Source of the DNA: Arhodomonas aquaeolei DSM 8974
Lineage (GTDB): Bacteria > Pseudomonadota > Gammaproteobacteria > Nitrococcales > Nitrococcaceae
Reading direction: 5' to 3'
DNA: 64,000 bases
NCBI RefSeq assembly: GCF_000374645.1
Contig: NZ_KB894803.1
Span: 1 to 64,000 of the forward strand
Made by a program: the position numbers and the translations under genes. A model generated the notes under the pieces. The model was not told the origin of the DNA and ran no database searches. It was given only the letters and a program-made list of their open reading frames with translations. Below, piece after piece: positions 6,954 to 16,637 of this stretch; the stretch's first letter is position 1; every line of letters starts with the position of its first letter.

Positions 6954-8192
6954 ATGAAACGACGAAATTTCCTAAAGGGCGTGGCCGCCGCCGGTGCGGC
7001 CGGCGCCGCCGGCTTCCCCGGGATCTGGATCAAGGGCGAAGGCATGGCACACGCGGCCAACGGTGAGATCCCCGTAGGCGTGCTCTTCTCCCTGACCGGT
7101 CCGGTCGCCGTGGTCGAGAGCACGCTGCACGACGCGTGCATGCTCGCGATCGAGGAGATCAACGCCAACGGCGGCGTCAACGGCATGAAACTGCGGCCCT
7201 ACGTGGAGGATCCCGCCTCCGACCCGGCCACATTCGCCGACCGCGTACGGCGCCTGGTGATACGGGACAAGTGCGTGAGTGTGTTCGGCTCCTACACCTC
7301 GGCGAGCCGCCAGGCGGTACTCCCGGTGGTCGAGCAACGCAACAACCTCTACTGGTACCCGACCCTCTACGAGGGCCGAGAATGCTCGCGCAACGTCATG
7401 TACGGCGGCGCCGTGCCCAACCAGCAGCAGCAGGAATTCGTGCCCTGGCTCGCCGAGAAATTCGGCAAGCGCTTCTATCTCATCGGTAACAACTACGTCT
7501 ATCCCCGGGAGGAGAACAACGTCTGCAAGATCCTCCTGGACCGCCTCGGCGGCGAGGTCGCCAACGAGGAGTACGTGCCGCTGGGCCATTCGGACTTCGG
7601 ATCCGCGATCAACCGGATCCGGCGCGAAGAGCCGGACGTGATCTTCTGCACCCTGGTCGGCGATTCCGACGTGGCCTTCCAGCGCCAGCTCCACGCCGCG
7701 GGCTTCGACCCGGGGGAGATGCCGGTGGCGAGCCTCACGCGCTCGGAGATCGAGGTCAAGGCGATGGGCGGCGAGGCGGCCGCAGGGAATTTCTCCTCGG
7801 CACCGTACTTCATGGCCCACCAGTCCGCCGCGAACGAGCGTTTCGTCGAGGCCTATCTCAAACGCTACGGCAGCGACCAGGTCACGCACTTCGTCAGCGA
7901 GGCCGCCTACTTCCAGGTCTACCAGTTCAAGGCGGCGGTCGAGCAGCTCGCCAGGAGCGACATCGACCCGATCAGTATCCGCGACGCGGCGGTGGGCCTG
8001 CGAACCACGGCCCCCCAGGGCGAGATCGAGATTGATCCCAATCTCCACACCCACCTGTGGCCGAAGATCGGGCAGTGGCAGAGCGACGGTCAGGCCCGGG
8101 TCCTGGTCGAATCGGACAAGCGTGTGGCCCCGGAGCCGTACTGGGCCTACGACGGCCAGTCGTGCACCGCGGAGGGCCTCGTCAAGGGCTAA
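6954..8192 (+). CDS. fmdD: Amide/urea ABC transporter substrate-binding protein
   Basis: A 412-residue binding protein of the AmiC/FmdD/UrtA group that would capture short-chain amides or urea in the periplasm. It starts with a twin-arginine signal (MKRRNFLKG followed by a hydrophobic alanine-glycine stretch to about residue 34), then the type I binding fold with FSLTGPVAVVEST, FGSYTSASRQAVLPVVEQ, YPTLYEGRE, GGAVPNQQ and NYVYPREEN. It is a paralogue of the cytoplasmic AmiC encoded upstream. The ATG at 6954 follows GGGAG by seven bases. It is the first gene of the operon behind the terminator at 6847-6894; formamide/acetamide rather than urea is suggested by the linked amidase. Confidence 0.9.
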   Translation: MKRRNFLKGVAAAGAAGAAGFPGIWIKGEGMAHAANGEIPVGVLFSLTGPVAVVESTLHDACMLAIEEINANGGVNGMKLRPYVEDPASDPATFADRVRRLVIRDKCVSVFGSYTSASRQAVLPVVEQRNNLYWYPTLYEGRECSRNVMYGGAVPNQQQQEFVPWLAEKFGKRFYLIGNNYVYPREENNVCKILLDRLGGEVANEEYVPLGHSDFGSAINRIRREEPDVIFCTLVGDSDVAFQRQLHAAGFDPGEMPVASLTRSEIEVKAMGGEAAAGNFSSAPYFMAHQSAANERFVEAYLKRYGSDQVTHFVSEAAYFQVYQFKAAVEQLARSDIDPISIRDAAVGLRTTAPQGEIEIDPNLHTHLWPKIGQWQSDGQARVLVESDKRVAPEPYWAYDGQSCTAEGLVKG

Positions 8193-8246
8193 TGGCCGGA
8201 CGGGCGGGCGCCGGTGGCGCCCGCCTCCCGACCGGGGAATCGGACT

Positions 8247-9116
8247 ATGGACGTATTCTTCAATCAGGCCTTCACCGGTTTGAGCACCGCCTCCATTCTG
8301 CTGCTGGTCGCCCTGGGCCTGGCGATCATCTACGGCGCGATGGGGGTCATCAATCTCGCCCACGGCGAGTTCGTGATGCTCGGCGCCTATGCCGCCTGGT
8401 TCCTGCAGAGCTTTCTGGGTATTGGGCTGTTTCTCGGGCTGCCCCTGGTATTCGTATTCGTCGCACTGCTGGGGCTGGCCATCGAACGCGGCCTGGTCCG
8501 CTGGCTGTATCACCGGCCGCTGGACACCATCCTCGCCACCTGGGGCGTCGGTATCGTGCTCCAGCAGCTCGTGCGCATGATCGCGGGTCCCGACTCCCGC
8601 TACGTCGAGCGCCCCGCGATGCTGGACGGCAATCTGCGGATCGCCGACGTATACATGTCCAACTACCGGATTTTTCTTCTTTTCTTCTCGGTAGCCGTGC
8701 TCGTTGCCACCTGGTATCTGATGACGCGCACCGAGTTCGGGACCAAGCTGCGCGCGGTCATCCAGAACCGCGAGATCTCCGAGTGCTACGGCATACGGAC
8801 CGAGCGCGTGTATGCGCTGACGTTCGCATACGGCGCCGGACTCGCGGGCATCGCCGGCGCCCTCATCACACCGCTCGCCAGTGTCACCCCCGGCATGGGC
8901 ACCAATCTCGTGGTGGACGCCTTCCTGGTGGTGATCGTCGGCGGGGTGGGCAGCCTGCTGGGCACGGCGGCGGCCTCCGGGCTCGTGGGCGAGGCGACCG
9001 CGCTGTTCTCGTTCCTGCTCAACGACACCATCGGCCGGGTCGCCGTGCTGATGGCCATCATCGTTCTTATCCGGTTCTGGCCCCAGGGCCTGTTCGCCGA
9101 CCGGATCCGGCGATAG
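8247..9116 (+). CDS. fmdE: Amide/urea ABC transporter permease (LivH/UrtB type)
   Basis: A 289-residue inner-membrane permease with about eight hydrophobic segments, belonging to the branched-chain amino acid/urea permease family. The hallmark GVINLAHGEFVMLGAY occurs near residue 43, and FGTKLRAVIQNREISECYGI is the cytoplasmic loop that couples to the ATPases. The ATG at 8247 follows GGGGAA and yields MDVFFNQAFTGLS, a typical UrtB-like start; an upstream GTG gives only a non-conserved extension. It pairs with the next gene to form the membrane channel. Confidence 0.9.
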   Translation: MDVFFNQAFTGLSTASILLLVALGLAIIYGAMGVINLAHGEFVMLGAYAAWFLQSFLGIGLFLGLPLVFVFVALLGLAIERGLVRWLYHRPLDTILATWGVGIVLQQLVRMIAGPDSRYVERPAMLDGNLRIADVYMSNYRIFLLFFSVAVLVATWYLMTRTEFGTKLRAVIQNREISECYGIRTERVYALTFAYGAGLAGIAGALITPLASVTPGMGTNLVVDAFLVVIVGGVGSLLGTAAASGLVGEATALFSFLLNDTIGRVAVLMAIIVLIRFWPQGLFADRIRR

Positions 9117-9128
9117 GGGAGCCACGCT

Positions 9129-10265
9129 ATGAACCAGAATTTCCGCTTCGACTGCGTCGGATACGCACTGTTCGCCGCACTGGTGCTGCTCGCCGTGCCC
9201 TGGTACCTGTCCTTCGACGGATTCGAGCTCAACACCTTTGCGCGCTACCTCGCTCTCGGCATGGTGGCCATGGCGCTGGCGCTGTCCTGGGGCTACGCGG
9301 GGATCCTCAACCTCGGGCAGGCGGCGACCTTCGGCATCGGCGCCTACATCATGGCGATGCATCTCAAGCTCGGGGCGAGCGCGGCGAACCCGGGCGGCCT
9401 TCCCGACTTCATGGGCTGGACCAACGTCGAGACACTGCCGTGGTTCTGGGTCCCCTTCCACTCCCTGACGGTAACGTTGCTCGCCGGCGTTCTGCTCCCG
9501 GCGGCGGTCGCGGGCGTGATCGGCACGTTCATGTTCCGCGGCCGCATCACCGGGGTGTTCGTGGCGATCATCACCCTCGCACTGCTGGTCGCCATCCAGC
9601 TCGTGTTCGTCGAGTACCAGATGTACACGGGCGGCCAGAACGGCCTGACGGGGCTGGCGCCGCTGGTGCTCGCGGGCTGGACCGCGGACCCCTACAGCAC
9701 CGCCTTCTACTACTTCGTGGCCGGGTGCCTGCTCGTCGCGACGGCGGCGTGTGTGGCACTGACGCGCAGCAAGGTCGGACTCATCCTGCGCGCGATCAAA
9801 GAGAACCCGGACCGGGTGCGGTTCTTCGGCTACCACGTCTCGAGCTTCGAGACGGTGGTGTTCTGCATTTCCGCGATGATCGCCGGCTGGGCGGGAATGC
9901 TCTACGTCCTGGTGCTGGAGTTCGCCTCACCAACCTACATGGGGGTGCCGTTCAGCCTCGCGATCGTCATCTGGTGTGCGGTCGGCGGCCGTAACTCCCT
10001 GGTCGCGGCGGCGCTCGGCGGGATAGTGGTCAACATCCTCGAGGGACGGCTCTCGGACCTCTTCGTCGAGGGCTGGACGCTGTTCCTCGGCGTCACGTTC
10101 ATTCTCGTCGTGCTGTTCATGCCCGACGGCCTGTTCGGCGTATTCCGCAGAATTGCCACCAGGCTCCACGAGCGGCTGCGCCGTCACCGCAACAGCACGG
10201 GCAAGGCGCTCCCGACAGGCGCCGGCGCCGTGCCGGCCCGGGCCGGCGAGCAGGGGGGGCAGTAG
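9129..10265 (+). CDS. fmdF: Amide/urea ABC transporter permease (LivM/UrtC type)
   Basis: A 378-residue second permease subunit with multiple membrane segments. Recognisable motifs are YAGILNLGQAATFGIGAYIMAMHLK (read as the LivM loop, near residue 60), the GRITGVFVAIITLA segment and the coupling loop SKVGLILRAIKENPDRVRFFGY. The C-terminal tail after the last membrane segment is basic and disordered-looking (about residues 345-378). The gene begins 12 bases after fmdE and ends two bases before the first ATPase gene, consistent with tight cotranscription. Confidence 0.9.
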   Translation: MNQNFRFDCVGYALFAALVLLAVPWYLSFDGFELNTFARYLALGMVAMALALSWGYAGILNLGQAATFGIGAYIMAMHLKLGASAANPGGLPDFMGWTNVETLPWFWVPFHSLTVTLLAGVLLPAAVAGVIGTFMFRGRITGVFVAIITLALLVAIQLVFVEYQMYTGGQNGLTGLAPLVLAGWTADPYSTAFYYFVAGCLLVATAACVALTRSKVGLILRAIKENPDRVRFFGYHVSSFETVVFCISAMIAGWAGMLYVLVLEFASPTYMGVPFSLAIVIWCAVGGRNSLVAAALGGIVVNILEGRLSDLFVEGWTLFLGVTFILVVLFMPDGLFGVFRRIATRLHERLRRHRNSTGKALPTGAGAVPARAGEQGGQ

Positions 10266-10267
10266 TC

Positions 10268-11011
10268 ATGGCGCATCTCGAACTTAAGGAACTGGGCGTG
10301 CATTTCGGCGGGCTTCGCGCCGTGGACGGCCTGAACCTGTCCCTGAAGTTCGGCGAGCTGCGCTGCCTGCTCGGCCCGAACGGCGCGGGGAAGTCGACCA
10401 CGCTCGATCTGATCTGCGGCAAGACACTGCCAACCGCGGGCCGGGTAGTCTTCGATGACCGCGACATCACCGGCCTGAAGGAATACCAGCGTGCCCGCTG
10501 CGGCATCGGCCGCAAGTTCCAGACACCGGCAGTCTTCAGGGATCTAACGGTCTGCGAAAACCTCGAGGTGGCCCGGTCCCAGCACCCCGGCGTACTCAGC
10601 GCACTGGGTGTGTTCCGCTCACGGGTGCGCGGCCGCATGGCGGAGGTCCTCGAACTCGTGGAGCTGACCGGCGAGCTGCACACGCGCGCCGGCAACCTAT
10701 CCCACGGCCAGACCCAGTGGCTAGAGATCGCCATGCTGCTGATGCAGGACAGCCGGCTGATCCTCTTCGACGAGCCCACTGCCGGGATGACCATACAGGA
10801 GACCCACAAGACCGCGGGCATATTCAACGCCCTGAAGGGCAGTCACACGATGATCGTCGTCGAGCACGACATGGGGTTCGTGCGCGAGATCGCCGAGACG
10901 GTGACGGTCATGGACATGGGGACGCTGCTCGCCGAGGGCAGCATCGCCGATGTGGAGAACGACCCCGCCGTGCGCGAGGCGTACCTGGCAAACGGAGGCG
11001 ACGATGCTTGA
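10268..11011 (+). CDS. Amide/urea ABC transporter ATPase (LivG/UrtD type)
   Basis: A 247-residue ABC ATPase that powers the transporter. Walker A GPNGAGKST lies near residue 37, the Q-loop IGRKFQTPAVF near 80, the signature is the divergent LSHGQTQWLEIAM, and Walker B is LILFDEPTAGMT, followed by the H-loop VVEHDMGFVREIA. The signature SHGQ instead of SGGQ is usual in UrtD-type ATPases. The 3' end overlaps the start of the next ATPase gene by eight bases, implying coupled translation. Confidence 0.9.
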   Translation: MAHLELKELGVHFGGLRAVDGLNLSLKFGELRCLLGPNGAGKSTTLDLICGKTLPTAGRVVFDDRDITGLKEYQRARCGIGRKFQTPAVFRDLTVCENLEVARSQHPGVLSALGVFRSRVRGRMAEVLELVELTGELHTRAGNLSHGQTQWLEIAMLLMQDSRLILFDEPTAGMTIQETHKTAGIFNALKGSHTMIVVEHDMGFVREIAETVTVMDMGTLLAEGSIADVENDPAVREAYLANGGDDA

Positions 11012-11699
11012 GGCGCAGGCCCTGTATTCCTATTACGGCAAGAGTCCGATCGTCCAGGACGTGAGCTTCACGGTTCCCGAGGGGAGCTTCGTGAGCGTGC
11101 TCGGCCGCAACGGCGTGGGCAAGACCACGCTGTTGCGCACCGTCATGGGGCTGACCGACGGCATCTCCGGGCGGCTGTCGTTCCGCGGCGAGGACCTTGG
11201 CCGGCTGCCCACTCACGAACGGGCGCGCCGCGGCATCGGCTATATCCCCCAGGGCCGCGAGGTGATCCCGCGCTTCAGCGTGCGCGAGAACATCGTCATG
11301 GGGACCTACACCCGCAGGGACGGGCGCCGGGACCTCCCCGGACACATCCTGGAGCTGTTCCCCGTGCTCCGCGAATTCCTCGACCGCCGCGGCGGCGACC
11401 TGTCCGGCGGGCAGCAACAGCAGCTCGCGATCGCGCGGGCACTGGCCATGGACCCCAGGGTCCTCCTCCTCGACGAGCCCACCGAGGGTATCCAGCCGAA
11501 CATCGTCCATGAGATCGAGCAGGTACTGCTGCGGCTCAACCGGGAGTTCGGCATCACCGTCGTGCTGGTCGATCAGAACATCCCCTTCGCACGCAGGGCC
11601 TCGGACCACTTCATCGTCCTCGACAAGGGCCGTGTGGCCGTGGCGGGCCACGGCGAGGAGCTCACCGACGAGGTCGCGGAACGGTATCTCACCTTCTGA
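11004..11699 (+). CDS. Amide/urea ABC transporter ATPase (LivF/UrtE type)
   Basis: A 231-residue second ABC ATPase. Walker [10 protein letters not shown] is near residue 35, the Q-loop [10 protein letters not shown] near 80, the signature [15 protein letters not shown] near 135 and Walker [14 protein letters not shown] follows; IPQGR and EPTEGIQP are typical of UrtE. The ATG at 11004 has GGAGG six bases upstream and overlaps the previous stop. It completes a five-gene uptake system (one binding protein, two permeases, two ATPases) immediately upstream of the amidase gene. Confidence 0.91.
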   Translation: MLEAQALYSYYGKSPIVQDVSFTVPEGSFVSVLGRNGVGKTTLLRTVMGLTDGISGRLSFRGEDLGRLPTHERARRGIGYIPQGREVIPRFSVRENIVMGTYTRRDGRRDLPGHILELFPVLREFLDRRGGDLSGGQQQQLAIARALAMDPRVLLLDEPTEGIQPNIVHEIEQVLLRLNREFGITVVLVDQNIPFARRASDHFIVLDKGRVAVAGHGEELTDEVAERYLTF

Positions 11700-11778
11700 A
11701 CCGCCCGGACACGGCGGAAAACGAACGGGCCGACGTGCCCAATCGCCTCCAAGCGCACCAAGAGAGAGGAGTGACAAC

Positions 11779-12819
11779 ATGCGTCACGGTGACATTTCCA
11801 GCAGCAAGGACACGGTCGGGGTCGCGGTCGTCAACTACAAGATGCCGCGGCTGCACACCCGGGCCGAGGTCCTGGAGAACGCCGAGAAGATCGCCGATAT
11901 GGTCGTCGGCATGAAGCAGGGCCTGCCCGGCATGGACCTGGTGATCTTCCCGGAATACAGCACCCACGGGATCATGTACGACCCGAAGGAGATGATGGAC
12001 ACGGCGAGCAGCGTCCCCGGCGAGGAGACCGAGATCTTCGCCAGGGCCTGCCGCAAGGCCAATACCTGGGGGGTGTTCTCGCTCACCGGCGAGCGCCATG
12101 AGGAGCATCCGAAGAAGAACCCGTACAACACCCTGATCCTCATGGACAACAAGGGCGAGATTGTCCAGAAGTACCGCAAGGTCATCCCCTGGTGCCCGAT
12201 CGAGGGCTGGTACCCCGGCGGCCAGACCTTCGTCAGCGAGGGTCCCAAGGGCCTGAAGGTCAGCCTGATCATCTGCGACGACGGCAACTACCCGGAGATC
12301 TGGCGCGACTGCGCCATGAAGGGCGCCGAGCTCATCGTCCGCTGCCAGGGCTACATGTACCCGGCGAAGGAGCAGCAGGTGATGATGTCCAAGACCATGG
12401 CCTGGGCCAACAACTCCTACGTCGCGGTGTCCAACGCCAGCGGCTTCGACGGGGTCTACAGCTACTTCGGCCATTCCGCGATCATCGGTTTCGACGGCCG
12501 TTCACTCGGCGAATGCGGCGAGGAGGAGATGGGCATCCAGTACGCCCAGCTCTCGGTGTCCGAGATCCGCGATGCGCGCGCGAACGACCAGTCCCAGAAC
12601 CACCTGTTCAAGATCCTGCACCGCGGCTACACCGGGATGCACGCCTCGGGTGACGGGGACAGGGGCGTCGCGGACTGTCCCTTCGAGTTCTACCGGACCT
12701 GGGTTAAGGACGCCGAGAAGGCCCGCGAGGACGTCGAGGCGATCACCCGGCGCAAGGCCGGCGTCGCCCAGTGCCCGGTCGGCAGTATCCCCTACGACGC
12801 CGAGGAAAAGGAGGCCTGA
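11779..12819 (+). CDS. amiE: Aliphatic amidase
   Basis: A 346-residue cytoplasmic nitrilase-superfamily amidase hydrolysing acetamide, propionamide and similar short amides to ammonia and the acid. Length equals Pseudomonas aeruginosa AmiE, and the N-terminal MRHGDISSS and long stretches throughout match it. The catalytic triad is in register: Glu59 (FPEYS), Lys134 (KYRK) and Cys166 (LIICDDGN). The ATG at 11779 is preceded by GAGAGGAG. It lies 79 bases after the transporter genes, so substrate uptake and hydrolysis would be induced together by the AmiR-controlled leader far upstream at 6802-6894. Confidence 0.97.
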   Translation: MRHGDISSSKDTVGVAVVNYKMPRLHTRAEVLENAEKIADMVVGMKQGLPGMDLVIFPEYSTHGIMYDPKEMMDTASSVPGEETEIFARACRKANTWGVFSLTGERHEEHPKKNPYNTLILMDNKGEIVQKYRKVIPWCPIEGWYPGGQTFVSEGPKGLKVSLIICDDGNYPEIWRDCAMKGAELIVRCQGYMYPAKEQQVMMSKTMAWANNSYVAVSNASGFDGVYSYFGHSAIIGFDGRSLGECGEEEMGIQYAQLSVSEIRDARANDQSQNHLFKILHRGYTGMHASGDGDRGVADCPFEFYRTWVKDAEKAREDVEAITRRKAGVAQCPVGSIPYDAEEKEA

Positions 12820-12836
12820 CGAGGCCACCCCCGCGT

Positions 12837-12860
12837 GTTCCCGGCCTGCGGGCCGGGAAC
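12837..12860 (+). terminator. Hairpin between amiE and amiB
   Basis: GTTCCCGGCC (12837-12846) and GGCCGGGAAC (12851-12860) form a 10-bp perfect stem with a TGCG loop. No T-tract follows, so complete termination is unlikely; it could stabilise the amiE mRNA end and lower amiB expression. Confidence 0.45.
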
Positions 12861-12891
12861 CGTAATCCCGCAGGCACCAGGAGCCCCGCGC

Positions 12892-14013
12892 ATGCCGTTC
12901 ATCAATGACATGCTGGAGAACAGCCACCGGGAACAGGCCCAGCGCAGCGCGCTGAAAGCGGAGAACGCCGCCGGCGAGGACGTCGTACAGGCGCACCTGG
13001 CGAGTCAGTCCACGCTGGAGAGCCGCTTCCGTTTCGACGTCGACACGGTCATGGGCACCCTCCGGAACGAGATCATCGGCCAGGACGACGCCCTGCGCGC
13101 GGTGGAGGACATCCTAAAGGTGGTACGCGCCGACATAACCGACCCCCGCCGGCCGCTGTTCACCGCGCTGTTCCTCGGCCCGACCGGGGTGGGCAAGACG
13201 GAGGTGGTCCGGTCGCTGGCGCGCTCCCTGCACGGCGATGCCGACGCGTTCTGCCGGGTCGACATGAACACGCTCTCCCAGGAGCACTACGCGGCGGCCC
13301 TCACCGGCGCCCCTCCCGGTTACGTCGGGGCCAAGGAGGGCAACACGCTGCTGGATCAGGACCGTCTCGAGGGCGACCACGGCCGCCCGGGGATCGTGCT
13401 TTTCGACGAGCTGGAGAAGGCCAGCCCCGAGGTGCTCCAGGCGTTGCTCAACGTATTCGACAACGGCCTGCTCACGGTCGCCTCCGGCGAGCGGACCTAC
13501 AGCTTCCGTAACGCCCTGGTATTCATGACCAGCAACCTGGGGGCCCGGGAGATACAGCGCGACGAGCAGCGCCGGCAGAGTGGATTGCGGCGCTGGCTGC
13601 CTTCGAGCACACGGCGCCGGCATCGTCGGGTGGAGGAGATCGTCCGCGACAAGCTCCTGCGGGCCTTCACCCCGGAGTTCGTCAACCGGATCGACAACAT
13701 CACGGTGTTCAACTGGATCGAACCGGAGCTGGTGGAACGGCTGGTGGCACTCGAGGTCGAGCGACTCAACCGCCGGCTGCTCAAGCATCGCTGCCGTCTG
13801 GAGGCACGGCCGGCAGTACTGAGCCATGTCGCCCGCGCGGGATTCGACCGCCAGTTCGGCGCCCGTTCCCTGCGGCGGGCTGTCCGCCATCAGATCGAGG
13901 TGCCCTTCGCGGAATACCTGCTCAATCATCACCGGCCGGACGAGGACGCCCGGACACTGACCACCTACGTGGCCGAGCACGGCGACGGGGGCGTGCGTTT
14001 CCGGATGCCGTAG
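12892..14013 (+). CDS. amiB: AmiB, ClpB-like single-AAA chaperone
   Basis: A 373-residue AAA+ ATPase related to the second ATPase module of ClpA/ClpB, as encoded after amiE in Pseudomonas aeruginosa (371 residues). Walker A GPTGVGKTE lies near residue 98, the pore-type loop APPGYVGAKEG near 140, Walker B VLFDELEKA near 170, sensor 1 MTSNLGA near 210, the arginine finger in FTPEFVNRID near 265 and the small domain ends with FDRQFGARSLRRAV. There is no N-domain or first AAA module. The ATG at 12892 follows AGGAG by eight bases. Its cellular role is unknown; the link to ami genes suggests a part in amidase or transporter assembly. Confidence 0.85.
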   Translation: MPFINDMLENSHREQAQRSALKAENAAGEDVVQAHLASQSTLESRFRFDVDTVMGTLRNEIIGQDDALRAVEDILKVVRADITDPRRPLFTALFLGPTGVGKTEVVRSLARSLHGDADAFCRVDMNTLSQEHYAAALTGAPPGYVGAKEGNTLLDQDRLEGDHGRPGIVLFDELEKASPEVLQALLNVFDNGLLTVASGERTYSFRNALVFMTSNLGAREIQRDEQRRQSGLRRWLPSSTRRRHRRVEEIVRDKLLRAFTPEFVNRIDNITVFNWIEPELVERLVALEVERLNRRLLKHRCRLEARPAVLSHVARAGFDRQFGARSLRRAVRHQIEVPFAEYLLNHHRPDEDARTLTTYVAEHGDGGVRFRMP

Positions 14014-14077
14014 GCCCCGTTGGCGAAACGCCGCGCAGACGCCGGGACCCGGCCGCGGGAAGGGGCTCAGCGTTTCC

Positions 14078-15484
14078 CTAGAGTTCCAGGCCGTGCTCCT
14101 TGATCTTGCGGGTCAGGGTATTGCGGCCCCAGCCCAGCAGCCGTGCGGCCTCCTGGCGGTGGCCGGCGGTGTGCTCCAGCGCGGCGCGGATCATGACCTG
14201 CTCGAAGCGGTCGTGGGCCTGGGCGAGCGCCTCCGGCTCGGGGCCGGTGGCCACCGTCCGGGCCCAGGCGGTGAGCGCCTCCTCCCAGCTGCCGTACTGG
14301 CCGCCGGCGGTCTCGGCCACGCTCTCCTCGTTGAGGTCGCGGGGCAGGTCCTCTTCATGGATCTCGCGGCCGCTGGCCATCACGGTCAGCCAGCGGCAGG
14401 TGTTCTCCAGCTCGCGCACGTTGCCGGGCCAGGGCAGAGCGGCGAGCCGCCGCTCGACGGCGGGGGTCAGGACCTTGGGCTCGACGTTGAGCTCGCGCGC
14501 GCTGCGGGCGAGGAAATGACGCGCGAGAGAGGGGACGTCGGCGGCGCGCTCGCGCAGCGCCGGCACGTGCAGCCGGATCACGTTGAGGCGATGGAAGAGG
14601 TCTTCGCGGAATCGCCCCTGTTCGACCAGGCGCTCCAGGTTCTGGTGGGTCGCGGCGATGATGCGCACGTCCACGTGCATGGGGGTGTGGGCACCCACAC
14701 GGTAGAACTCGCCGTCGGCGAGGACCCGCAGCAGCCGCGTCTGCAGCTCGGCGGGCATGTCGCCGATCTCGTCGAGGAACAGCGTGCCCCCGTCCGCCTG
14801 CTCGAAGCGCCCGCGGCGCTGCTGGTGGGCACCGGTGAAGGCGCCGCGCTCGTGACCGAAGAGCTCGGACTCCATGAGGTCGCGGGGGATGGCGGCCATG
14901 TTCAGGGCGATAAAGGGCTTGTCCGCGCGCGGGCTGTGCCGGTGCAGGGCGCGGGCGACCAGCTCCTTGCCGGTCCCGGACTCGCCGTTGATGAGGACCG
15001 TGATATGCGAGCGCGACAGCCGGCCGATGGCGCGAAAGACCTCCTGCATCGCCGGCGCCTCGCCGATGATCTCCGGCACCGGCCCGGCGTCGTCCGCCCT
15101 CGGGGCACGTTCGCGGGCGGCGGCGAGGGCGCGGCGGACGAGCTCCACCGCCTCCTCGACGTCGAAGGGCTTGGGCAGGTACTCGAAGGCCCCGCCCTCG
15201 TACGAGGAGACCGCGGCGTCCAGGTCGCTGTGCGCGGTGATCACGATCACGGGCACCTCGGGGGCGACGCCGCGCAGGCGCTCCAGCAGTGCCAGGCCAT
15301 CCATGCCGGGCATCCGGATGTCGGTGACGATCACGTCCGGGCGACGGTGCTCGAGCGCGGCGAGGACCTCCTCGGCGCTGGCATAGCCCTCCGCCGCGAG
15401 GCCGTCGGCCTCCAGCGCGCGGGCGAGGACCCAGCGGATGGAGCGATCGTCGTCGGCGATCCAGATGCGTTCGGCGGCACTCAT
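14078..15484 (-). CDS. glnG: Nitrogen response regulator NtrC
   Basis: A 468-residue sigma54-dependent activator of nitrogen-scavenging genes. The receiver domain (about 5-120) has acidic residues DDD and phospho-acceptor Asp55 (VTDIRMPG); the AAA+ domain (about 140-380) has Walker A GESGTGKE, the sigma54-contact loop GAFTGA and Walker [13 protein letters not shown]; the C-terminal Fis-type helix-turn-helix ends with [20 protein letters not shown]. Start at the ATG of 15484 overlaps the glnL stop as ATGA. It is convergent with amiB. Predicted binding sites are seen at 16638-16654 and 18965-18979. Confidence 0.97.
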   Translation of the reverse strand: MSAAERIWIADDDRSIRWVLARALEADGLAAEGYASAEEVLAALEHRRPDVIVTDIRMPGMDGLALLERLRGVAPEVPVIVITAHSDLDAAVSSYEGGAFEYLPKPFDVEEAVELVRRALAAARERAPRADDAGPVPEIIGEAPAMQEVFRAIGRLSRSHITVLINGESGTGKELVARALHRHSPRADKPFIALNMAAIPRDLMESELFGHERGAFTGAHQQRRGRFEQADGGTLFLDEIGDMPAELQTRLLRVLADGEFYRVGAHTPMHVDVRIIAATHQNLERLVEQGRFREDLFHRLNVIRLHVPALRERAADVPSLARHFLARSARELNVEPKVLTPAVERRLAALPWPGNVRELENTCRWLTVMASGREIHEEDLPRDLNEESVAETAGGQYGSWEEALTAWARTVATGPEPEALAQAHDRFEQVMIRAALEHTAGHRQEAARLLGWGRNTLTRKIKEHGLEL

Positions 15485-16527
15485 TCGGCGTCCTCCAGGG
15501 GCAGCCACACGGTGAACTCGGTGCGCCCGGGCACGCTGGAGCACTCGATGAGCCCGCCGTGCTGGGCCACCAGGTTCTGGGCGATGGGCAGACCGATCCC
15601 GGTCCCCTCGGGCCGGGAGGTGATCATGGGGTAGAAGATGCGCTCGATGAGGTCCGGGGGGATGCCCGGGCCGTTATCGATAATGTCCACACGTACCACC
15701 AGCCGATGGGGGACATCACCGATGGTGAAGCGCCGCTGGGTGCGGGTGCGCAGGGTGATCTGGCCGTGGTCGCCGACCGCCTGGAGCGCGTTGCGCACGA
15801 GGTTGAGCAGCGCCTGCAGGAGCTGGTCGCGGGCGGCGTCCAGCGGCGGGATCGACGGGTCGTAGTCGCGCACGAAGGTCACGCCCTCCGGCGCCTCGGC
15901 ACTGGCGAGGTGACGCACGCGCTCGAGGATCTCGTGGATGTTCACCGGGCTGCGCTGGGCCTGGGTATTGGGTCCGAGCAGGCCGTCGACCAGGCCGCGC
16001 AGGCGATCGGCCTCACTGATGATGACGTCCGTGTACTCGCGCAGTGCGTCGTCGTCGAGCTGGCGCCGGAGCAGCTGGGCGGCGCCGCGCAGGCCGCCGA
16101 GCGGGTTCTTGATCTCGTGGGCGAGACCGCGGATCAGCTCGCGGATCGCCCGGTTCTGGGAGATCAGCTGATGCTCGCGGCTGATGCGCAGGTGGCGGTC
16201 GAGCTGGGCGAGCTCCAGCAGCAGGCCGCCGTCGGGCAGCGGGGTCACGGAACAGTCCAGGGTCACCAGCTCACCGGCAAGCGCGATCTGGTGCTCGCGG
16301 TCGGTGAAGCTGGTGCCGCGCTCACGGGCCCGGGAGAGGGCCTCGGCGATGCCGTTCAGTCCCGGCAGCGCCTCGTCCACCCCCATCCCGCGGATCTGGC
16401 GTGCACTGATACGCAGCAGGCTTTCAGCCGCCGGGTTGATGTCGACGATGCGGTTACCGGCATCGAGCACCACGATGGCCGTGGTGAGGTACTCGACGAT
16501 GGGCTCCTGCGCCACTTTGGTCTCCAT
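15481..16527 (-). CDS. glnL: Nitrogen sensor kinase/phosphatase NtrB
   Basis: A 348-residue soluble histidine kinase that phosphorylates or dephosphorylates NtrC according to PII signalling. A PAS domain (about 12-120) precedes the dimerisation helix with the phospho-histidine motif GLAHEIKNPLGGLRGAAQLL, and the ATPase domain has NLVRNALQA (N box), DNGPGIP and GTGIGLPIAQNL (G boxes). The ATG at 16527 has AGGGA upstream and gives the usual NtrB N-terminus; a longer reading would extend into the leader that holds the terminator at 16573-16593. Confidence 0.96.
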   Translation of the reverse strand: METKVAQEPIVEYLTTAIVVLDAGNRIVDINPAAESLLRISARQIRGMGVDEALPGLNGIAEALSRARERGTSFTDREHQIALAGELVTLDCSVTPLPDGGLLLELAQLDRHLRISREHQLISQNRAIRELIRGLAHEIKNPLGGLRGAAQLLRRQLDDDALREYTDVIISEADRLRGLVDGLLGPNTQAQRSPVNIHEILERVRHLASAEAPEGVTFVRDYDPSIPPLDAARDQLLQALLNLVRNALQAVGDHGQITLRTRTQRRFTIGDVPHRLVVRVDIIDNGPGIPPDLIERIFYPMITSRPEGTGIGLPIAQNLVAQHGGLIECSSVPGRTEFTVWLPLEDAE

Positions 16528-16572
16528 GCATGTCCCTGTCTGCCCCGATACGGGTCCATCAAAGGGGGTAGC

Positions 16573-16593
16573 AAAAAACGCGCCGACCGGCGC
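16573..16593 (-). terminator. Intrinsic terminator/attenuator upstream of glnL
   Basis: On the minus strand a GGCGC/GCGCC stem (plus-strand positions 16580-16584 and 16589-16593, 4-nt loop, CG and GC closing) is followed one base later by six U residues (A-run at 16573-16578). It lies between the DUF4124 gene and glnL, about 45 bases before the glnL start, and would separate glnA-DUF4124 transcripts from glnLG. Confidence 0.6.
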
Positions 16594-16637
16594 AATCCCT
16601 TGCACGGCGGGGATTGGGCACCTGCGCGGCAGGCATA

